Shown: positions 43,227 through 52,190, numbered from the stretch's first letter. The stretch is 64,000 nucleotides of DNA from Enterocloster lavalensis (GCF_902364025.1 NZ_CABJCG010000001.1:558001-622000), one strand, 5' to 3'. A program made the numbers and translations. The notes: generated by a model not told the origin, from the letters alone.

Positions 43227-44012
43227 CTATCCGGCAAAGCCCATATGTCCGGCCGCGGCCAGCCAAAACAGTCCGGCCAGTTCGCAGATTTGCAGAAAAT
43301 ACCCGGCCAAATCCCCGGTAATTCCTCCGAACTGTACAACCGCCATCCGGCGGTAATAGGCGAATACCAATAGCTGCACCGCCACAAGACCGAGCGCCGT
43401 AACCGCGCTTCCGCCCGGAATCACTGCGCCGCCAAGGCACAGGGCCGCGGCCAGCCAAAGACTCAGGCTGATTCCCGCCGCCCGGCGCTTGGCCCCGTCC
43501 GAGAAGGTTGCGGCCAGGCCGCTCTTTTTTGCACACGGAAAAAACACCACCGACAAGCCGCTGAGCGCCCGCTCCATCACAAAAACCGGAAGGGCTAACG
43601 GCCAGAGCCCCAGGGCCGTGACCTCATACGCCGCGGCCGTATACAGGAGCAGATATCCCCCGCAGCCGATCACTGCAAAGGCTCCCACATGGGGATCCTT
43701 GAGAATCTCCAGCTTTTTCTCCCGGTCCCCGTACGAGTGGATGGCATCCATGGTATCCAGAAATCCGTCCATGTGGATTCCCCCGGTGACGATCAGAGGC
43801 AGGGCCGCAGCCACCAGAGCGCTGCCCGCAGCCGTAAATCCAAGCCTCCCGCCCGCCCACTGCCAGAACCACAGCGCCAGCCCCTCGATCACTCCCACCA
43901 CCGGAAACCAGCACATAACGTAGCCCATGCGCTCCCTGGTCCAGTTGACCGTGGGAACAGGGAATTTCGAGTACATGGAAACAGCGATTAAAAGAGAATA
44001 CAATCCGTTCAT
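43227..44012 (-). CDS. cobS: Adenosylcobinamide-GDP ribazoletransferase (cobalamin synthase)
   Basis: CobS joins alpha-ribazole(-phosphate) to adenosylcobinamide-GDP in the membrane. The 261-residue protein is highly hydrophobic. It has the N-terminal SMYSKFPVPTVNWTRERMGY, the metal/substrate motif GGIHMDGFLDTMDAIHSYGD with its Asp residues, and ILKDPHVGAFAVIGCGGYLL. GGGAGGTGG precedes the ATG, which overlaps the cobU stop by 4 bases (ATGA). The CobU-like paralogue follows. Confidence 0.97.
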   Translation of the reverse strand: MNGLYSLLIAVSMYSKFPVPTVNWTRERMGYVMCWFPVVGVIEGLALWFWQWAGGRLGFTAAGSALVAAALPLIVTGGIHMDGFLDTMDAIHSYGDREKKLEILKDPHVGAFAVIGCGGYLLLYTAAAYEVTALGLWPLALPVFVMERALSGLSVVFFPCAKKSGLAATFSDGAKRRAAGISLSLWLAAALCLGGAVIPGGSAVTALGLVAVQLLVFAYYRRMAVVQFGGITGDLAGYFLQICELAGLFWLAAAGHMGFAG

Positions 44013-44584
44013 ATCCCACCTCCCTGCCCGGCGCTGCCGTTTTCCTTAAGCACCACCGGAATTCCGTAAACCACTTCCACCACCCGGTCCGCAAGCTTTG
44101 CAAGGCGTTGATTAACCCGGCCCATCAGCCGGATATACTCCATCGTCTCTGCCTCATAGGAAATCCCGTCAAGTCCCACCTCGTTGGTGACGACAACCAG
44201 CTCTGCGGCCTGGCGGGCCAGGCTTGTGATCCCGTCCACCACCGCCTCCCCGGCGGCACCTGCCGGTTCCGGCGCGCAGTCCGGCAGCGTTCCCCCGCCA
44301 AACATCTCATTGGCGGCCAAATTGGACACGCATTCCAAAAGCACCGCCGTCTGTTCCGGGCTGCCGGGAATCCGCAGCGCGTTCAGCCCCCTGGGGCGCT
44401 CAATCGTGTGAAAGCCCTTCCCTGCCCTCTGCTTCCGGTGGCGCTCCACCTTTCTCCGGTCTTCATCCCCCCAGACCTCCATGGTGGCCACATACCATTT
44501 GCAGGGGCAGCCGCTGCCCGCCACAAGATTCTCCGCATACTCCGATTTTCCGCTTCCGCAGCCCCCAGTCACCAGTGTGATCAT
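44009..44584 (-). CDS. cobU: Bifunctional adenosylcobinamide kinase / adenosylcobinamide-phosphate guanylyltransferase
   Basis: CobU phosphorylates adenosylcobinamide and transfers GMP to it. The 191-residue protein has the intact P-loop VTGGCGSGKSEYAENL, the arginine/histidine region VERHRKQRAGKGFHTIERP with the likely guanylylated His, and the C-terminal LVVVTNEVGLDGISYEAETM and GRVNQRLAKLADRVVEVVYG. It overlaps cobS by 4 bases. A palindromic intergenic region separates it from cobT upstream. Confidence 0.96.
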   Translation of the reverse strand: MITLVTGGCGSGKSEYAENLVAGSGCPCKWYVATMEVWGDEDRRKVERHRKQRAGKGFHTIERPRGLNALRIPGSPEQTAVLLECVSNLAANEMFGGGTLPDCAPEPAGAAGEAVVDGITSLARQAAELVVVTNEVGLDGISYEAETMEYIRLMGRVNQRLAKLADRVVEVVYGIPVVLKENGSAGQGGGI

Positions 44585-44602
44585 GTACTCCTGTTCCTCT
44601 CT

Positions 44603-44757
44603 GTGTTACTGCTCACTCCGTTCCCAGTAACACGCTACGCGATGTACAGAAACGGCAAAAAACGCCGTTTCGCGCCGTTATCCCCGGGTTTTCTGCGACT
44701 TCCGCTATGCTCCACTCGCAAAAACGCCTTGCGGGATGTTACCTGTAAACCGTAACC
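44603..44757. repeat. Palindromic intergenic element between cobT and cobU
   Basis: Left hairpin: GTGTTACTG (44603-44611) and CAGTAACAC (44625-44633), perfect over 9 bp. Middle hairpin: AAACGGC/GCCGTTT (44650-44670). The right end reads GTTACCTGTAAACCGTAAC, a short GTTAC/GTAAC inverted repeat. GTTAC is also at the tips of the family A element, so this may be a related MITE-like sequence. It could also act as a transcription attenuator inside the cob operon. Confidence 0.6.
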
Positions 44758-44766
44758 TCTCTGTCT

Positions 44767-45828
44767 TTATTTCAGGGGCTGGTACTGTTCCACCTGCATC
44801 TCCCCGAAGGTGCTCATTCCGTCATAAACCGCAAAGGCCATATCCAGCAGCGGAAACAGCGCCGCCGCGCCGGTGCCCTCGCCCAGGCACATACCGGCGT
44901 TAATGGCCGGTTCCAGCCCCAGCGCCTCCAAAGCCATGGCCCCAGCCGGTTCCGCCGACACGTGGGAGGCCAGAAGGTATCCGCTCACAGCCGGGCAGAT
45001 GCGCACCGCCGCCAGCGCCGCGGCCGCGCAGATCAGACCGTCCAGAACCGCCGGAATACCGAAGTAGGCGCAGCCCAGGTAAAGCCCCGCAAGCCCGGCC
45101 AGATCCAGTCCCCCCACCTTGCTCAGAACATCGACTCCATCCCCCTTATCCGGGCAGCGGAGGCGGATTCCCTCCTCGATCACGGAAATTTTTCTGCGGT
45201 AGGAGGTTGTATCCAGTCCGGCGCCCCGGCCGGTCACCCGGCTGGGCGGCTGCTCCAGAAGCACCGACAGCACCGCGCTGCTGGTTGTGGTGTTTCCGAT
45301 GCCCATCTCACCGGATCCCAGAAGCGTAAACCCCCGTCGGCTCATTTCCCCCGCCACGGCGATCCCCGTCTCCAGGGCCTGTACCGTTTCCCGGCGGCTC
45401 ATGGCCGGTTCCTTCAGGAAATTGCGGGTTCCGCGGGCTACCTTCATCCGCAGGATACCGGGAGAGGACGTCTCCCCGGCGATGCCGATATCCACAGGGA
45501 TCACCTCCGCCCCGGCCACCGCGGCCATCCGGCAGACGCAGGAAGTGCCGTCCCCCATGTGCTCCGCCACGATGGCGGTCACTTCCTGTCCGGTCTGGGT
45601 CACGCCCTCCTCCACGATTCCATTGTCCGCGCACATGACCACAATGGCCTTGCTGCCGATGGTGATCCTGGGCGTTCCCTGAACCCCCGCTATGCGGACC
45701 AGATCCCGCTCCAGCGCGCCCAGGCTGTTTAACGGCTTCGCCACGCTGTCCCAGCGCCGCCGCGCCAGGTCCGCCGCCGCCTGATCCGGTTCTTTTATGG
45801 AATCAATCACGTTCTGCAATGTCAGCAT
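44767..45828 (-). CDS. cobT: Nicotinate-nucleotide--dimethylbenzimidazole phosphoribosyltransferase
   Basis: CobT activates the lower-ligand base to alpha-ribazole phosphate. The 353-residue protein has WDSVAKPLNSLGALERDLVR, VVMCADNGIVEEGVTQTGQE, the signature MGIGNTTTSSAVLSVLL, GRGAGLDTTSYRRKISVIEE and ASHVSAEPAGAMALEALGL with the catalytic Glu in CLGEGTGAAALFPLLD. The length is typical (about 350). Its start overlaps the end of cbiA by 26 bases, so the two are coupled. Confidence 0.97.
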   Translation of the reverse strand: MLTLQNVIDSIKEPDQAAADLARRRWDSVAKPLNSLGALERDLVRIAGVQGTPRITIGSKAIVVMCADNGIVEEGVTQTGQEVTAIVAEHMGDGTSCVCRMAAVAGAEVIPVDIGIAGETSSPGILRMKVARGTRNFLKEPAMSRRETVQALETGIAVAGEMSRRGFTLLGSGEMGIGNTTTSSAVLSVLLEQPPSRVTGRGAGLDTTSYRRKISVIEEGIRLRCPDKGDGVDVLSKVGGLDLAGLAGLYLGCAYFGIPAVLDGLICAAAALAAVRICPAVSGYLLASHVSAEPAGAMALEALGLEPAINAGMCLGEGTGAAALFPLLDMAFAVYDGMSTFGEMQVEQYQPLK

Positions 45829-47320
45829 TTTTCTCTACCAGCTTTCCGTTTTTTTCATTATAATATTGCCTGCACTGCTCCCCAAAACGCCGGACAAACT
45901 CCGGGCAGGAGGGATAATACAGATGGGGAAATCCTGCCAGCACCCGCTTTTTCTCCCGCATGGCCGGCCAACTCCTACGGCCCGTGGGCTTGACCGCCCT
46001 CATAACCGCCAGCTCGCCGTCCCGGGCACAGTGCCAGTAATGGAACTCGTGGGCGCGGACCATTTCCCCGTGTTTGAGATAAAGCCCGTCCTGCCCGGAT
46101 GAAACCGTGATATAGCCGAACTGCCGCAGCTTGTTTTCCCGCAGTCCGGTCCCTTCAAATACCCCGGCCATGGGATAAACCGCTCCGTCGTCCCCCTCCA
46201 GCTCGTCCAAAAGATACAGATACCCGCCGCACTCGGCCAGAAGGGGCATGCCAAACTCCGCCGCACTGCGGATGCGTTCGCGCATCTCCTGATTCGCGGC
46301 CAGCTCCCCCGCGTGCAGCTCCGGGTAACCGCCGCCCAACAGCAGGCCCGCCGCCTGTTCTGGCAGCTTGCGGTCATGGATGGGGCTGAAATAACACAGC
46401 TGCGCCCCTGCTTCCTCCAGCGCCCGCAGATTTTCCCGGTAATAAAAGCAGAACGCCTCATCCATGGCCACTGCCAGGCGGAAGGAAGGCCGGGCGGTCC
46501 CGCTTCCACGGGGGGAGGCGTCGTTAAGAGGATTCTTCCGGAAGTTTACGGTCTCCGCCGGTTCAGCCGCCTTCTCAGAGCCGGAACCGGCCCCTTTATC
46601 AGCCTCCTCTTCCCCAGCTCCCAGTGCCAGAATTCCTTCCCAGTCCAGCGTCCGCTCAAGTTCCTCCCCCAGGCGCTTCACCACCCCCTTCAGGTCCGCA
46701 ATCTCATCGGGCAGCACCAGACCCAAATGACGGCTCTCAATGTTCAGCCAGTCCATTTTCGGTATATATCCCAGGCACTTGACCGGCAGCTCCGCCTCAA
46801 CGGTCTTTTTTAACATGTCATACATCCCGCCGCCCACGCGGTTGAAAATCACCCCGGCAATGCGGTTTCCCCGGCCCATTCCATCCGCCGGGGTATAGTT
46901 CAAAAAGCCCTGGATCAGGGCCGCCAGGGATAAGCTGGCGCCCCGCCCGTCCACCACCAGAATGGCCGGAAGCTCCAGAATCTGCGCCATCTCCCGGGAA
47001 CTCCCACGGACCGAGACGCCCCCAAGGCCGTCGAAATACCCCATCACGCCTTCCACCACGCCGAACCCCTCCGGCCCGGCGGTCTCAGCCAGAGTCCGCT
47101 CCGCCAGAGCCCTCACCTGGTCCACGGGCAGAAAAAAGCTGTCCAGATTACAGCTCTCCACCTCCAGCACCTTCCGGTGAAACAGCGGATCGATGTAATC
47201 CGGCCCGCACTTGAACGCCGCCAGGCCCACGCCCTTCTGCTTCAGGACCGCCAGAAGCCCCATGACCGCCACCGTCTTGCCGCTGCCGCTGGAGGGTGCG
47301 GCGATCAGCACGCCTCTCAC
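45803..47320 (-). CDS. cbiA: Cobyrinic acid a,c-diamide synthase
   Basis: CbiA amidates the a and c side chains of cobyrinate using ATP and glutamine. The 505-residue protein has the P-loop LIAAPSSGSGKTVAVMGLL, KCGPDYIDPLFHRKVLEVES, VEGVMGYFDGLGG, and the C-terminal amidotransferase domain with the Cys in LLAECGGYLYLLDELEG and the His in VRAHEFHYWH. The GTG at 47320 is the likely start: GGGGAGG lies 7 bases upstream and GTGA overlaps the cbiET stop. An acidic, Gly/Ala-rich linker of about 50 residues between the two domains (EEEADKGAGSGSEKAAEPAE and following) is longer than usual. Confidence 0.96.
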   Translation of the reverse strand: MRGVLIAAPSSGSGKTVAVMGLLAVLKQKGVGLAAFKCGPDYIDPLFHRKVLEVESCNLDSFFLPVDQVRALAERTLAETAGPEGFGVVEGVMGYFDGLGGVSVRGSSREMAQILELPAILVVDGRGASLSLAALIQGFLNYTPADGMGRGNRIAGVIFNRVGGGMYDMLKKTVEAELPVKCLGYIPKMDWLNIESRHLGLVLPDEIADLKGVVKRLGEELERTLDWEGILALGAGEEEADKGAGSGSEKAAEPAETVNFRKNPLNDASPRGSGTARPSFRLAVAMDEAFCFYYRENLRALEEAGAQLCYFSPIHDRKLPEQAAGLLLGGGYPELHAGELAANQEMRERIRSAAEFGMPLLAECGGYLYLLDELEGDDGAVYPMAGVFEGTGLRENKLRQFGYITVSSGQDGLYLKHGEMVRAHEFHYWHCARDGELAVMRAVKPTGRRSWPAMREKKRVLAGFPHLYYPSCPEFVRRFGEQCRQYYNEKNGKLVEKNADIAERD

Positions 47321-48585
47321 AGCGCGCCCTCCCCGGGCTGTGGGTTCTGCATCAGCGCGATGCAGACCGGATTGCCCGCGCAGGGCATATGGTAATTCCC
47401 CGCTGTGCGGAACGTGTCCACGCGGACCTGAATCATTTCCCAGACTGCGAACCGGAAACGTTTCCGGCACTGCAAAAGCTCCGCCATTGTCTCCGGCGTG
47501 ACGGCGTTGACCACGATTCTGGCCCCGGGCGCTTTCTCAAGTACCTGTTCCACCACCGGAAGGAGCGCTCCCCCGCTTCCGCCCACAAACACGTGGGTGG
47601 GGGCCGGCAGGCCGGCAAATGCCTCCGGCGCGCTACCGGGAACCACGTGGAATCCCTTCCAGTTTCCCAGCAGCCGCTCCCCGTTGACTCTTGTGAGCTC
47701 CAGGGCCTCCTCCTTTTTCTCCACCGCGTAGACCTGGCCCGCGCCCCAGGCTTTCAGGGCCAGCCCCATTTCCACGGACACCGAGCCGGTGCCGGAACCC
47801 ACGTCAAAACACACCGCTCCCGGCCACAGCCCCAGCTTTGTGAGAGAAAGTGCCCGCACCTCGGACTTGGTCATGGGTACCTTTCCGCGGACAAACGCGC
47901 TGTCGGGAAGGCCGAAGGAGCAGAATGCCGCGTTTACCGCCCGGGTATTCTCCGCCACCACGCAGCATAAACTGCCGAACGGCCGGTTTGTATCGCTCAA
48001 TAAAATCTGCTCCGGGCTTCCCGCCTCGATCCGCTCCTCTGCCGCGGCGAGATTCTCCCCGATCCAGAGGCGGCAGTCCGAAATCCCGCCTTCCAAAAGG
48101 GCGGCGCACAGCTCCCGCACGCCGATTTTCCCGCCTAAAAGCAAAAAACTCTCTCCATGGCTGCGGACCCAGCCCGCCGGGTCCACATCTCTGCCGTGGC
48201 AGCTCAAAACCGCCATGTTCTGCCAATTTTTTCCAAGTTTAGCAGTAAACCAGGACATGCTGGAAATTCCGGGCACCAGTTCAGTCTCCCAGCCCTGTTC
48301 TTCAAACGCGGCGGCGGCCCCGGAGGCGGCGCTGTAAAATCCCGTGTCCCCGGAAACCAGAAACACCGCCCGGGTCCATTTTTCCTTATTCAAAAATTCC
48401 ACGATCTCACCGGTGCGGTGGGAGGCCAGAACCGCATGGCCGGAGAGCTCCCCCGAAAGTCCCTCTGTCAGACGGGGCGCGCCCACAACCACCTGCGCCT
48501 CCCGCAGGCGGCGGCTTCCCAGACCCGTGAGCTGTTCCGCTGTGCCCATCCCCGCGCCCACAATCGAAATTTTCTTATCACACAT
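47317..48585 (-). CDS. cbiET: Fused precorrin-6Y C5,15-methyltransferase (CbiE-CbiT)
   Basis: A 422-residue fusion. Residues 1-~200 are CbiE, a tetrapyrrole methylase (ISIVGAGMGTAEQLTGLGSR, VFLVSGDTGFYSAASGA, LVPGISSMSWFTAKLG). Residues ~220-420 are CbiT, which methylates C-15 and decarboxylates (PMTKSEVRALSLTKLGLWPG, CFDVGSGTGSVSVEMGLALK, THVFVGGSGGALLPVVEQVL). The same order is seen in CobL. The ATG at 48585 has GGAGGAGGAG upstream. It overlaps cbiJ by 8 bases and cbiA by 4 bases, so it is tightly coupled in the operon. Confidence 0.96.
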   Translation of the reverse strand: MCDKKISIVGAGMGTAEQLTGLGSRRLREAQVVVGAPRLTEGLSGELSGHAVLASHRTGEIVEFLNKEKWTRAVFLVSGDTGFYSAASGAAAAFEEQGWETELVPGISSMSWFTAKLGKNWQNMAVLSCHGRDVDPAGWVRSHGESFLLLGGKIGVRELCAALLEGGISDCRLWIGENLAAAEERIEAGSPEQILLSDTNRPFGSLCCVVAENTRAVNAAFCSFGLPDSAFVRGKVPMTKSEVRALSLTKLGLWPGAVCFDVGSGTGSVSVEMGLALKAWGAGQVYAVEKKEEALELTRVNGERLLGNWKGFHVVPGSAPEAFAGLPAPTHVFVGGSGGALLPVVEQVLEKAPGARIVVNAVTPETMAELLQCRKRFRFAVWEMIQVRVDTFRTAGNYHMPCAGNPVCIALMQNPQPGEGAL

Positions 48586-49405
48586 GCTGTCTCCTCCTCC
48601 ACTGTTCATAGCGCTCCATCACCTGGTCCGCGCTCAAACCCTGCGCTGCGCTCAGGCCGCGCTCCGTCTCCGGCCGGTCGATGACCAGCGCCACCGCTCC
48701 CGCCTCCCCGGCGGCCCGCACCTTTTCCCGAAAACCGCCGATGTCCCCCGTGTCCTTTGTCACAAGAAAACGGCAGTTGAATTCCTCCAGCTGGGACCGG
48801 TTGGTCTCTTCGGAAAACGGCCCCTGCATCGCGATGATATGGCGGCCGGAAAGCCCCTGGTCCAGACACGCGCTGAGGGACGGCAGCGTGGGCAGCACCC
48901 GGGCGTAAACCCGTGTGGCGAAATCCGGAAGTTGTGAGAAAGCGGCCAATTCCTTGCTGCCGGTGGTAACCAGAATATTCCCATCCCGGGCCGCCAGCCA
49001 TTCCACGGCCGCCTGCACGGAGGGCACCCGCACCACGCCGCCCTCAGGGCTTTCCGCCCCAGACTGCGGGCGCAGACACCGCAGGCATTTCCGGCCGGTC
49101 TTTTCGCAGGCTTCCCGCACATTCCGGGTCACCTGGTCCGCATACGGGTGGGTGGCGTCCACCACCAGGCCCGGCTCCTCCTCCAGAATCAGACGGCGCA
49201 TCTCCTCCGCGTCCATCCGCCCGATCCGCACGTCCAGGCAGGGGTTGGCTAAAAGCTCCGGCTCCAGCACCTCCCGGCCATAGTCCGTGGCCACGCAGAG
49301 GATCGTCCGCTGCCCTCTGACCGCCAGGCGGGCCGCCAGCTCCCGCCCTTCGGTGGTGCCGCCGAACAGCAGCACCGGCCGCAGGCGCTCAACCGCGCTG
49401 TCCAT
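48578..49405 (-). CDS. cbiJ: Cobalt-precorrin-6A reductase
   Basis: CbiJ (CobK family) reduces the macrocycle of cobalt-precorrin-6A with NAD(P)H. The 275-residue protein has VLLFGGTTEGRELAARLAVR (dinucleotide-binding), VVDATHPYADQVTRNVREAC, ILVTTGSKELAAF, and AMQGPFSEETNRSQLEEFNC with the later LVTKDTGDIGGFREKV. The length fits the family. It overlaps cbiH by 17 bases and cbiET by 8. Confidence 0.95.
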   Translation of the reverse strand: MDSAVERLRPVLLFGGTTEGRELAARLAVRGQRTILCVATDYGREVLEPELLANPCLDVRIGRMDAEEMRRLILEEEPGLVVDATHPYADQVTRNVREACEKTGRKCLRCLRPQSGAESPEGGVVRVPSVQAAVEWLAARDGNILVTTGSKELAAFSQLPDFATRVYARVLPTLPSLSACLDQGLSGRHIIAMQGPFSEETNRSQLEEFNCRFLVTKDTGDIGGFREKVRAAGEAGAVALVIDRPETERGLSAAQGLSADQVMERYEQWRRRQHV

Positions 49406-50132
49406 GACGGTATCCCCTGGGCGTCACCATATAGTCCCCGATGCGGCGGGTTTGGGAATTTCCCACAAACACCGTAGTGAACATATCTGCCTTCCAGTCC
49501 CGCAGTTCCCGCAGCGTCATCACCCGGTATTCCTGGCCCTGCCTGCCGATGTTGCGCACAATCCCACAGATCCGTTCTCCGCCGCAGCGGGCCAGCAGGC
49601 GGTCGCAGGCCATGGACAGGTAATCCCCTCTGGCCTTGCTGGAGGGATTGTAGAGGCAGATCACAAAATCCCCCTCCGCCGCCAGCTCCAGGCGCTTCCA
49701 GATGGTCTCCATGGGGGTCAGCCGGTCGCTGAGGCTGATCACCGCAAAATCGTGCATCAGCGGCGCGCCCAGCACGGCGGCTCCGGCGCAGGCAGCCGTC
49801 ACGCCGGGAATCACCCGCACCGCCACCTCCGGATACTCCGGGGCCAGCTCTAAAATCAGCCCGGCCATGCCGTAAACCCCTGCGTCCCCGCTGCACACCA
49901 TAGCGGTGCTGCGGCCCCCGGCGCAGCACTCAAAGGCCAGGCGACACCGCTTTTCCTCCTGAGTCATGGCGGTGGTCAGAACCTCCTTGTCCGGATAGCG
50001 CTCCCGCAGCAAATCCACATACACCGTGTATCCGGCCAGAACCTGGCTCTGCCGGACCGCCTCGTCCGCCTGGGGCGTCATCTGCGCCTCTTCCCCAGGT
50101 CCGATTCCCACCACATATAAAATTCCGGCCAT
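49389..50132 (-). CDS. cbiH: Cobalt-precorrin-3B C17-methyltransferase
   Basis: A 247-residue SAM-dependent tetrapyrrole methylase that contracts the ring by methylating C-17. It has GILYVVGIGPGEEAQMTPQA, VCSGDAGVYGMAGLILELA, VIPGVTAACAGAAVLGAPLM and YNPSSKARGDYLSMACDRLL. The ATG at 50132 follows GGGGAGGAATC and overlaps the cbiF stop by one base. It lies between cbiF and cbiJ. Confidence 0.96.
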   Translation of the reverse strand: MAGILYVVGIGPGEEAQMTPQADEAVRQSQVLAGYTVYVDLLRERYPDKEVLTTAMTQEEKRCRLAFECCAGGRSTAMVCSGDAGVYGMAGLILELAPEYPEVAVRVIPGVTAACAGAAVLGAPLMHDFAVISLSDRLTPMETIWKRLELAAEGDFVICLYNPSSKARGDYLSMACDRLLARCGGERICGIVRNIGRQGQEYRVMTLRELRDWKADMFTTVFVGNSQTRRIGDYMVTPRGYRHGQRG

Positions 50133-50893
50133 CACGATTCCTCCCCTTTTCTGAATTCCGTGGTAAACTGCGGGTGATACAACAGGGACCGGTCGTATCC
50201 CGCCTGGGAAACGCTGTCCCCAACGATCACCAGCGCGGTCTTTGAGATACCCTCCCGCCCGGCGGTATCGGCCAGCTGGTCCAAACGGCAGATCACCGTC
50301 TTTTCCTCCGGCCAGGTAGCCTTGTAGACAATGGCCGCCGGAGTGGAAGGCTGATAGCCCCCGTCCAGCAGCTCCCGCTGCAGCCCGTCCAACAGGCCGG
50401 CGCTGAGAAACACCACCATGGTAGCGCCGTGGGCCGCAAAGCAGGACACCGACTCCCGGTCCGGCACCGGGGTCCGCCCCGCCATCCGGGTGATCACCAC
50501 GCTCTGGGAGACGCCCGGAAGCGTGTACTCCATGCCGAGCGCCGCGGCCGCGCCGCAGAAGGAGCTGACCCCCGGACAGAGATCATAGGAAATTCCCAAC
50601 CGGTCCATGGCGTCCATCTGCTCCCGGATCGCCCCGTAAAGGCAGGGGTCCCCGGTGTGCAGGCGTACGGTGTCAAGTCCCTGCTCCTCCGCCTCCCGGA
50701 TCACCTCCAGAACCTCCTCCAGCGTCATGAGGGCGCTGTTGTAAACCCGGCAATTTACCTTCAAACCGGCCAGCAGCTCCGGGTTCACCAGAGAACCCGC
50801 GTAAATCACCACATCCGCCGTTTCCAACAGCTTCTGTCCCCGAACCGTAATCAGATCCGGCGCTCCCGGCCCGGCTCCCACTATATGTACCAT
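50132..50893 (-). CDS. cbiF: Cobalt-precorrin-4 C11-methyltransferase
   Basis: A 253-residue SAM-dependent methylase (CobM/CbiF). It opens MVHIVGAGPGAPDLITVRG, has YAGSLVNPELLAGLK, VRLHTGDPCLYGAIREQMDA, CPGVSSFCGAAAALGMEYTL and the GRTPVPDRESVSCFAAHGAT loop, all typical of CbiF. It is followed by cbiH with a one-base overlap and preceded by cbiD with a 3-base gap. Confidence 0.97.
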   Translation of the reverse strand: MVHIVGAGPGAPDLITVRGQKLLETADVVIYAGSLVNPELLAGLKVNCRVYNSALMTLEEVLEVIREAEEQGLDTVRLHTGDPCLYGAIREQMDAMDRLGISYDLCPGVSSFCGAAAALGMEYTLPGVSQSVVITRMAGRTPVPDRESVSCFAAHGATMVVFLSAGLLDGLQRELLDGGYQPSTPAAIVYKATWPEEKTVICRLDQLADTAGREGISKTALVIVGDSVSQAGYDRSLLYHPQFTTEFRKGEES

Positions 50894-50896
50894 CCT

Positions 50897-52081
50897 TTAT
50901 CCTCCTGCCTTTATCTTCTCAATCAGCCCGTCCGCGCCTTTTGTGCGGCCCAAAAGCCCTCTGGCGTTGGTAAAGACCACCGCCTCTATTTTCATGGCCT
51001 TTCCGGCTCTGCGGCGCAGGCAGCCGTCCATGCGGCGGATCACCCGATCCATCACCGCCTGCCCCAGGCCGGGGACCTGCTCCATATATTCCAGGGCCTG
51101 GTCCACGGTGATGGACTCCAGAATCTGTTCCACCAGCTCCGGTCCCGCCCCGCAGGCCGCTCCGTGGGCGGCCAGTATCTCCATGCGCCCATCCGCCACC
51201 GAGGAGTGGGTGTTCATAATCCCGGCGGCCACCTTGACCAGCTTTCCGGCGTGCCCCACCAGAAGCACCTCCCGGATCCCCTCCTCCACCGCCATGTCGA
51301 TGGAAGCGCCGATGTAATTGCTGCACTTCACCGCCCGGTCCAGATCCAGCCCCAGGCGTTCCCGCACAAAGGTCTCGCCGTAATTTCCCGGGGTCAGCAC
51401 CAGCGTTCCCGGTCCCCCGGCCGCCTGCTGCCGGATATCCAGGCGGATGGTGGCCAGCAGGGCCGCCTCACTCATGGGCTCCACGATGCCCGTGGTGCCC
51501 AGTATGGAGATTCCTCCCCGGATTCCCAAGCGGCTGTTAAAGGTATCCAATGCCCGCGCCTCCCCCTCCGGGGCAAAAATCACAATCCACAGCGTCCCCG
51601 CAAAATCCCGGCCGGCGCAGACCCGCTCCACATGCTTAAAGATCATGTCCCTGGGCACCGGGTTAATGGCATATTTCCCCACTTCGCAGCTCAGTCCAGC
51701 CTTTGTGACGAGTCCGATCCCCACTCCACCCTTTATTTTCAGCGTCAAACCGCCATTTTTATATTCATACCACCCACCAGGCGTTTCCGGCTCAGGAGGC
51801 GCAACTCCCACCTGGGCGCAAATCTGCATGCCGTGGGTCACGTCCGGGTCGTCCCCGCCGTCCTTGCGGACCGCGCAGCTCACCCAGCCGGAGGCCCGCC
51901 GTATCTCCTCCACGCTCAGAAGGAAACGCACCCCACCCGGCGTCTCCACCGAAACCTGTTCCACGGCCTCCTCCCCCAACAACATGGCGGCAGCTGCCAT
52001 GGAAGCCGCTGCCGCGCAAGTGCCTGTGGTGTATCCGCACCTTAACTTTTTCTGCTGCTTGTAAATATATGTATTTTCCAT
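50897..52081 (-). CDS. cbiD: Cobalt-precorrin-5B C1-methyltransferase
   Basis: CbiD methylates C-1 in the anaerobic pathway. The 394-residue protein has the N-terminal LRCGYTTGTCAAAASMAAAA, GVGLVTKAGLSCEVGKYAIN, GISILGTTGIVEPMSEAALL, and VLLVGHAGKLVKVAAGIMNT. It is the first gene of the long cbi/cob transcript, with a SigA-type promoter at 52116-52144 that is back to back with a tRNA-Ala promoter. No cobalamin riboswitch was recognised in the short leader. Confidence 0.96.
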   Translation of the reverse strand: MENTYIYKQQKKLRCGYTTGTCAAAASMAAAAMLLGEEAVEQVSVETPGGVRFLLSVEEIRRASGWVSCAVRKDGGDDPDVTHGMQICAQVGVAPPEPETPGGWYEYKNGGLTLKIKGGVGIGLVTKAGLSCEVGKYAINPVPRDMIFKHVERVCAGRDFAGTLWIVIFAPEGEARALDTFNSRLGIRGGISILGTTGIVEPMSEAALLATIRLDIRQQAAGGPGTLVLTPGNYGETFVRERLGLDLDRAVKCSNYIGASIDMAVEEGIREVLLVGHAGKLVKVAAGIMNTHSSVADGRMEILAAHGAACGAGPELVEQILESITVDQALEYMEQVPGLGQAVMDRVIRRMDGCLRRRAGKAMKIEAVVFTNARGLLGRTKGADGLIEKIKAGG

Positions 52082-52115
52082 TCCTGTCCTCTGACCATTC
52101 TGATCTCACCAGTAA

Positions 52116-52144
52116 GTTATACCATATCAAAAAAAAAATCTCAA
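52116..52144 (-). promoter_or_regulatory. SigA-type promoter of the cbiD operon
   Basis: Minus strand: TTGAGA (52139-52144), a 17-base T-rich spacer with ten consecutive T, then TATAAC (52116-52121), about 35 bases before the cbiD start. The poly-T spacer is unusual. The leader is too short to hold a cobalamin riboswitch. Confidence 0.7.
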
Positions 52145-52161
52145 TCTTTTCAAAAAAAGTG

Positions 52162-52190
52162 TTTACCTTTTTGGAAATTTGTGCTATGAT
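52162..52190 (+). promoter_or_regulatory. SigA-type promoter of tRNA-Ala
   Basis: TTTACC (52162-52167), 17-base spacer, TATGAT (52185-52190) with TG upstream, 16 bases before the tRNA 5' end. It is divergent from the cbiD promoter, with 17 bases between the two -35 boxes. Confidence 0.75.

Noticed and set aside
42542..43373. Long open frames on the plus strand across the CobU-like gene and its repeats
   Set aside because: They are Pro/Arg/Ser/Ala-rich shadows produced by a 36-bp repeat that keeps all frames open. Only the minus-strand frame has CobU similarity and a ribosome binding site.
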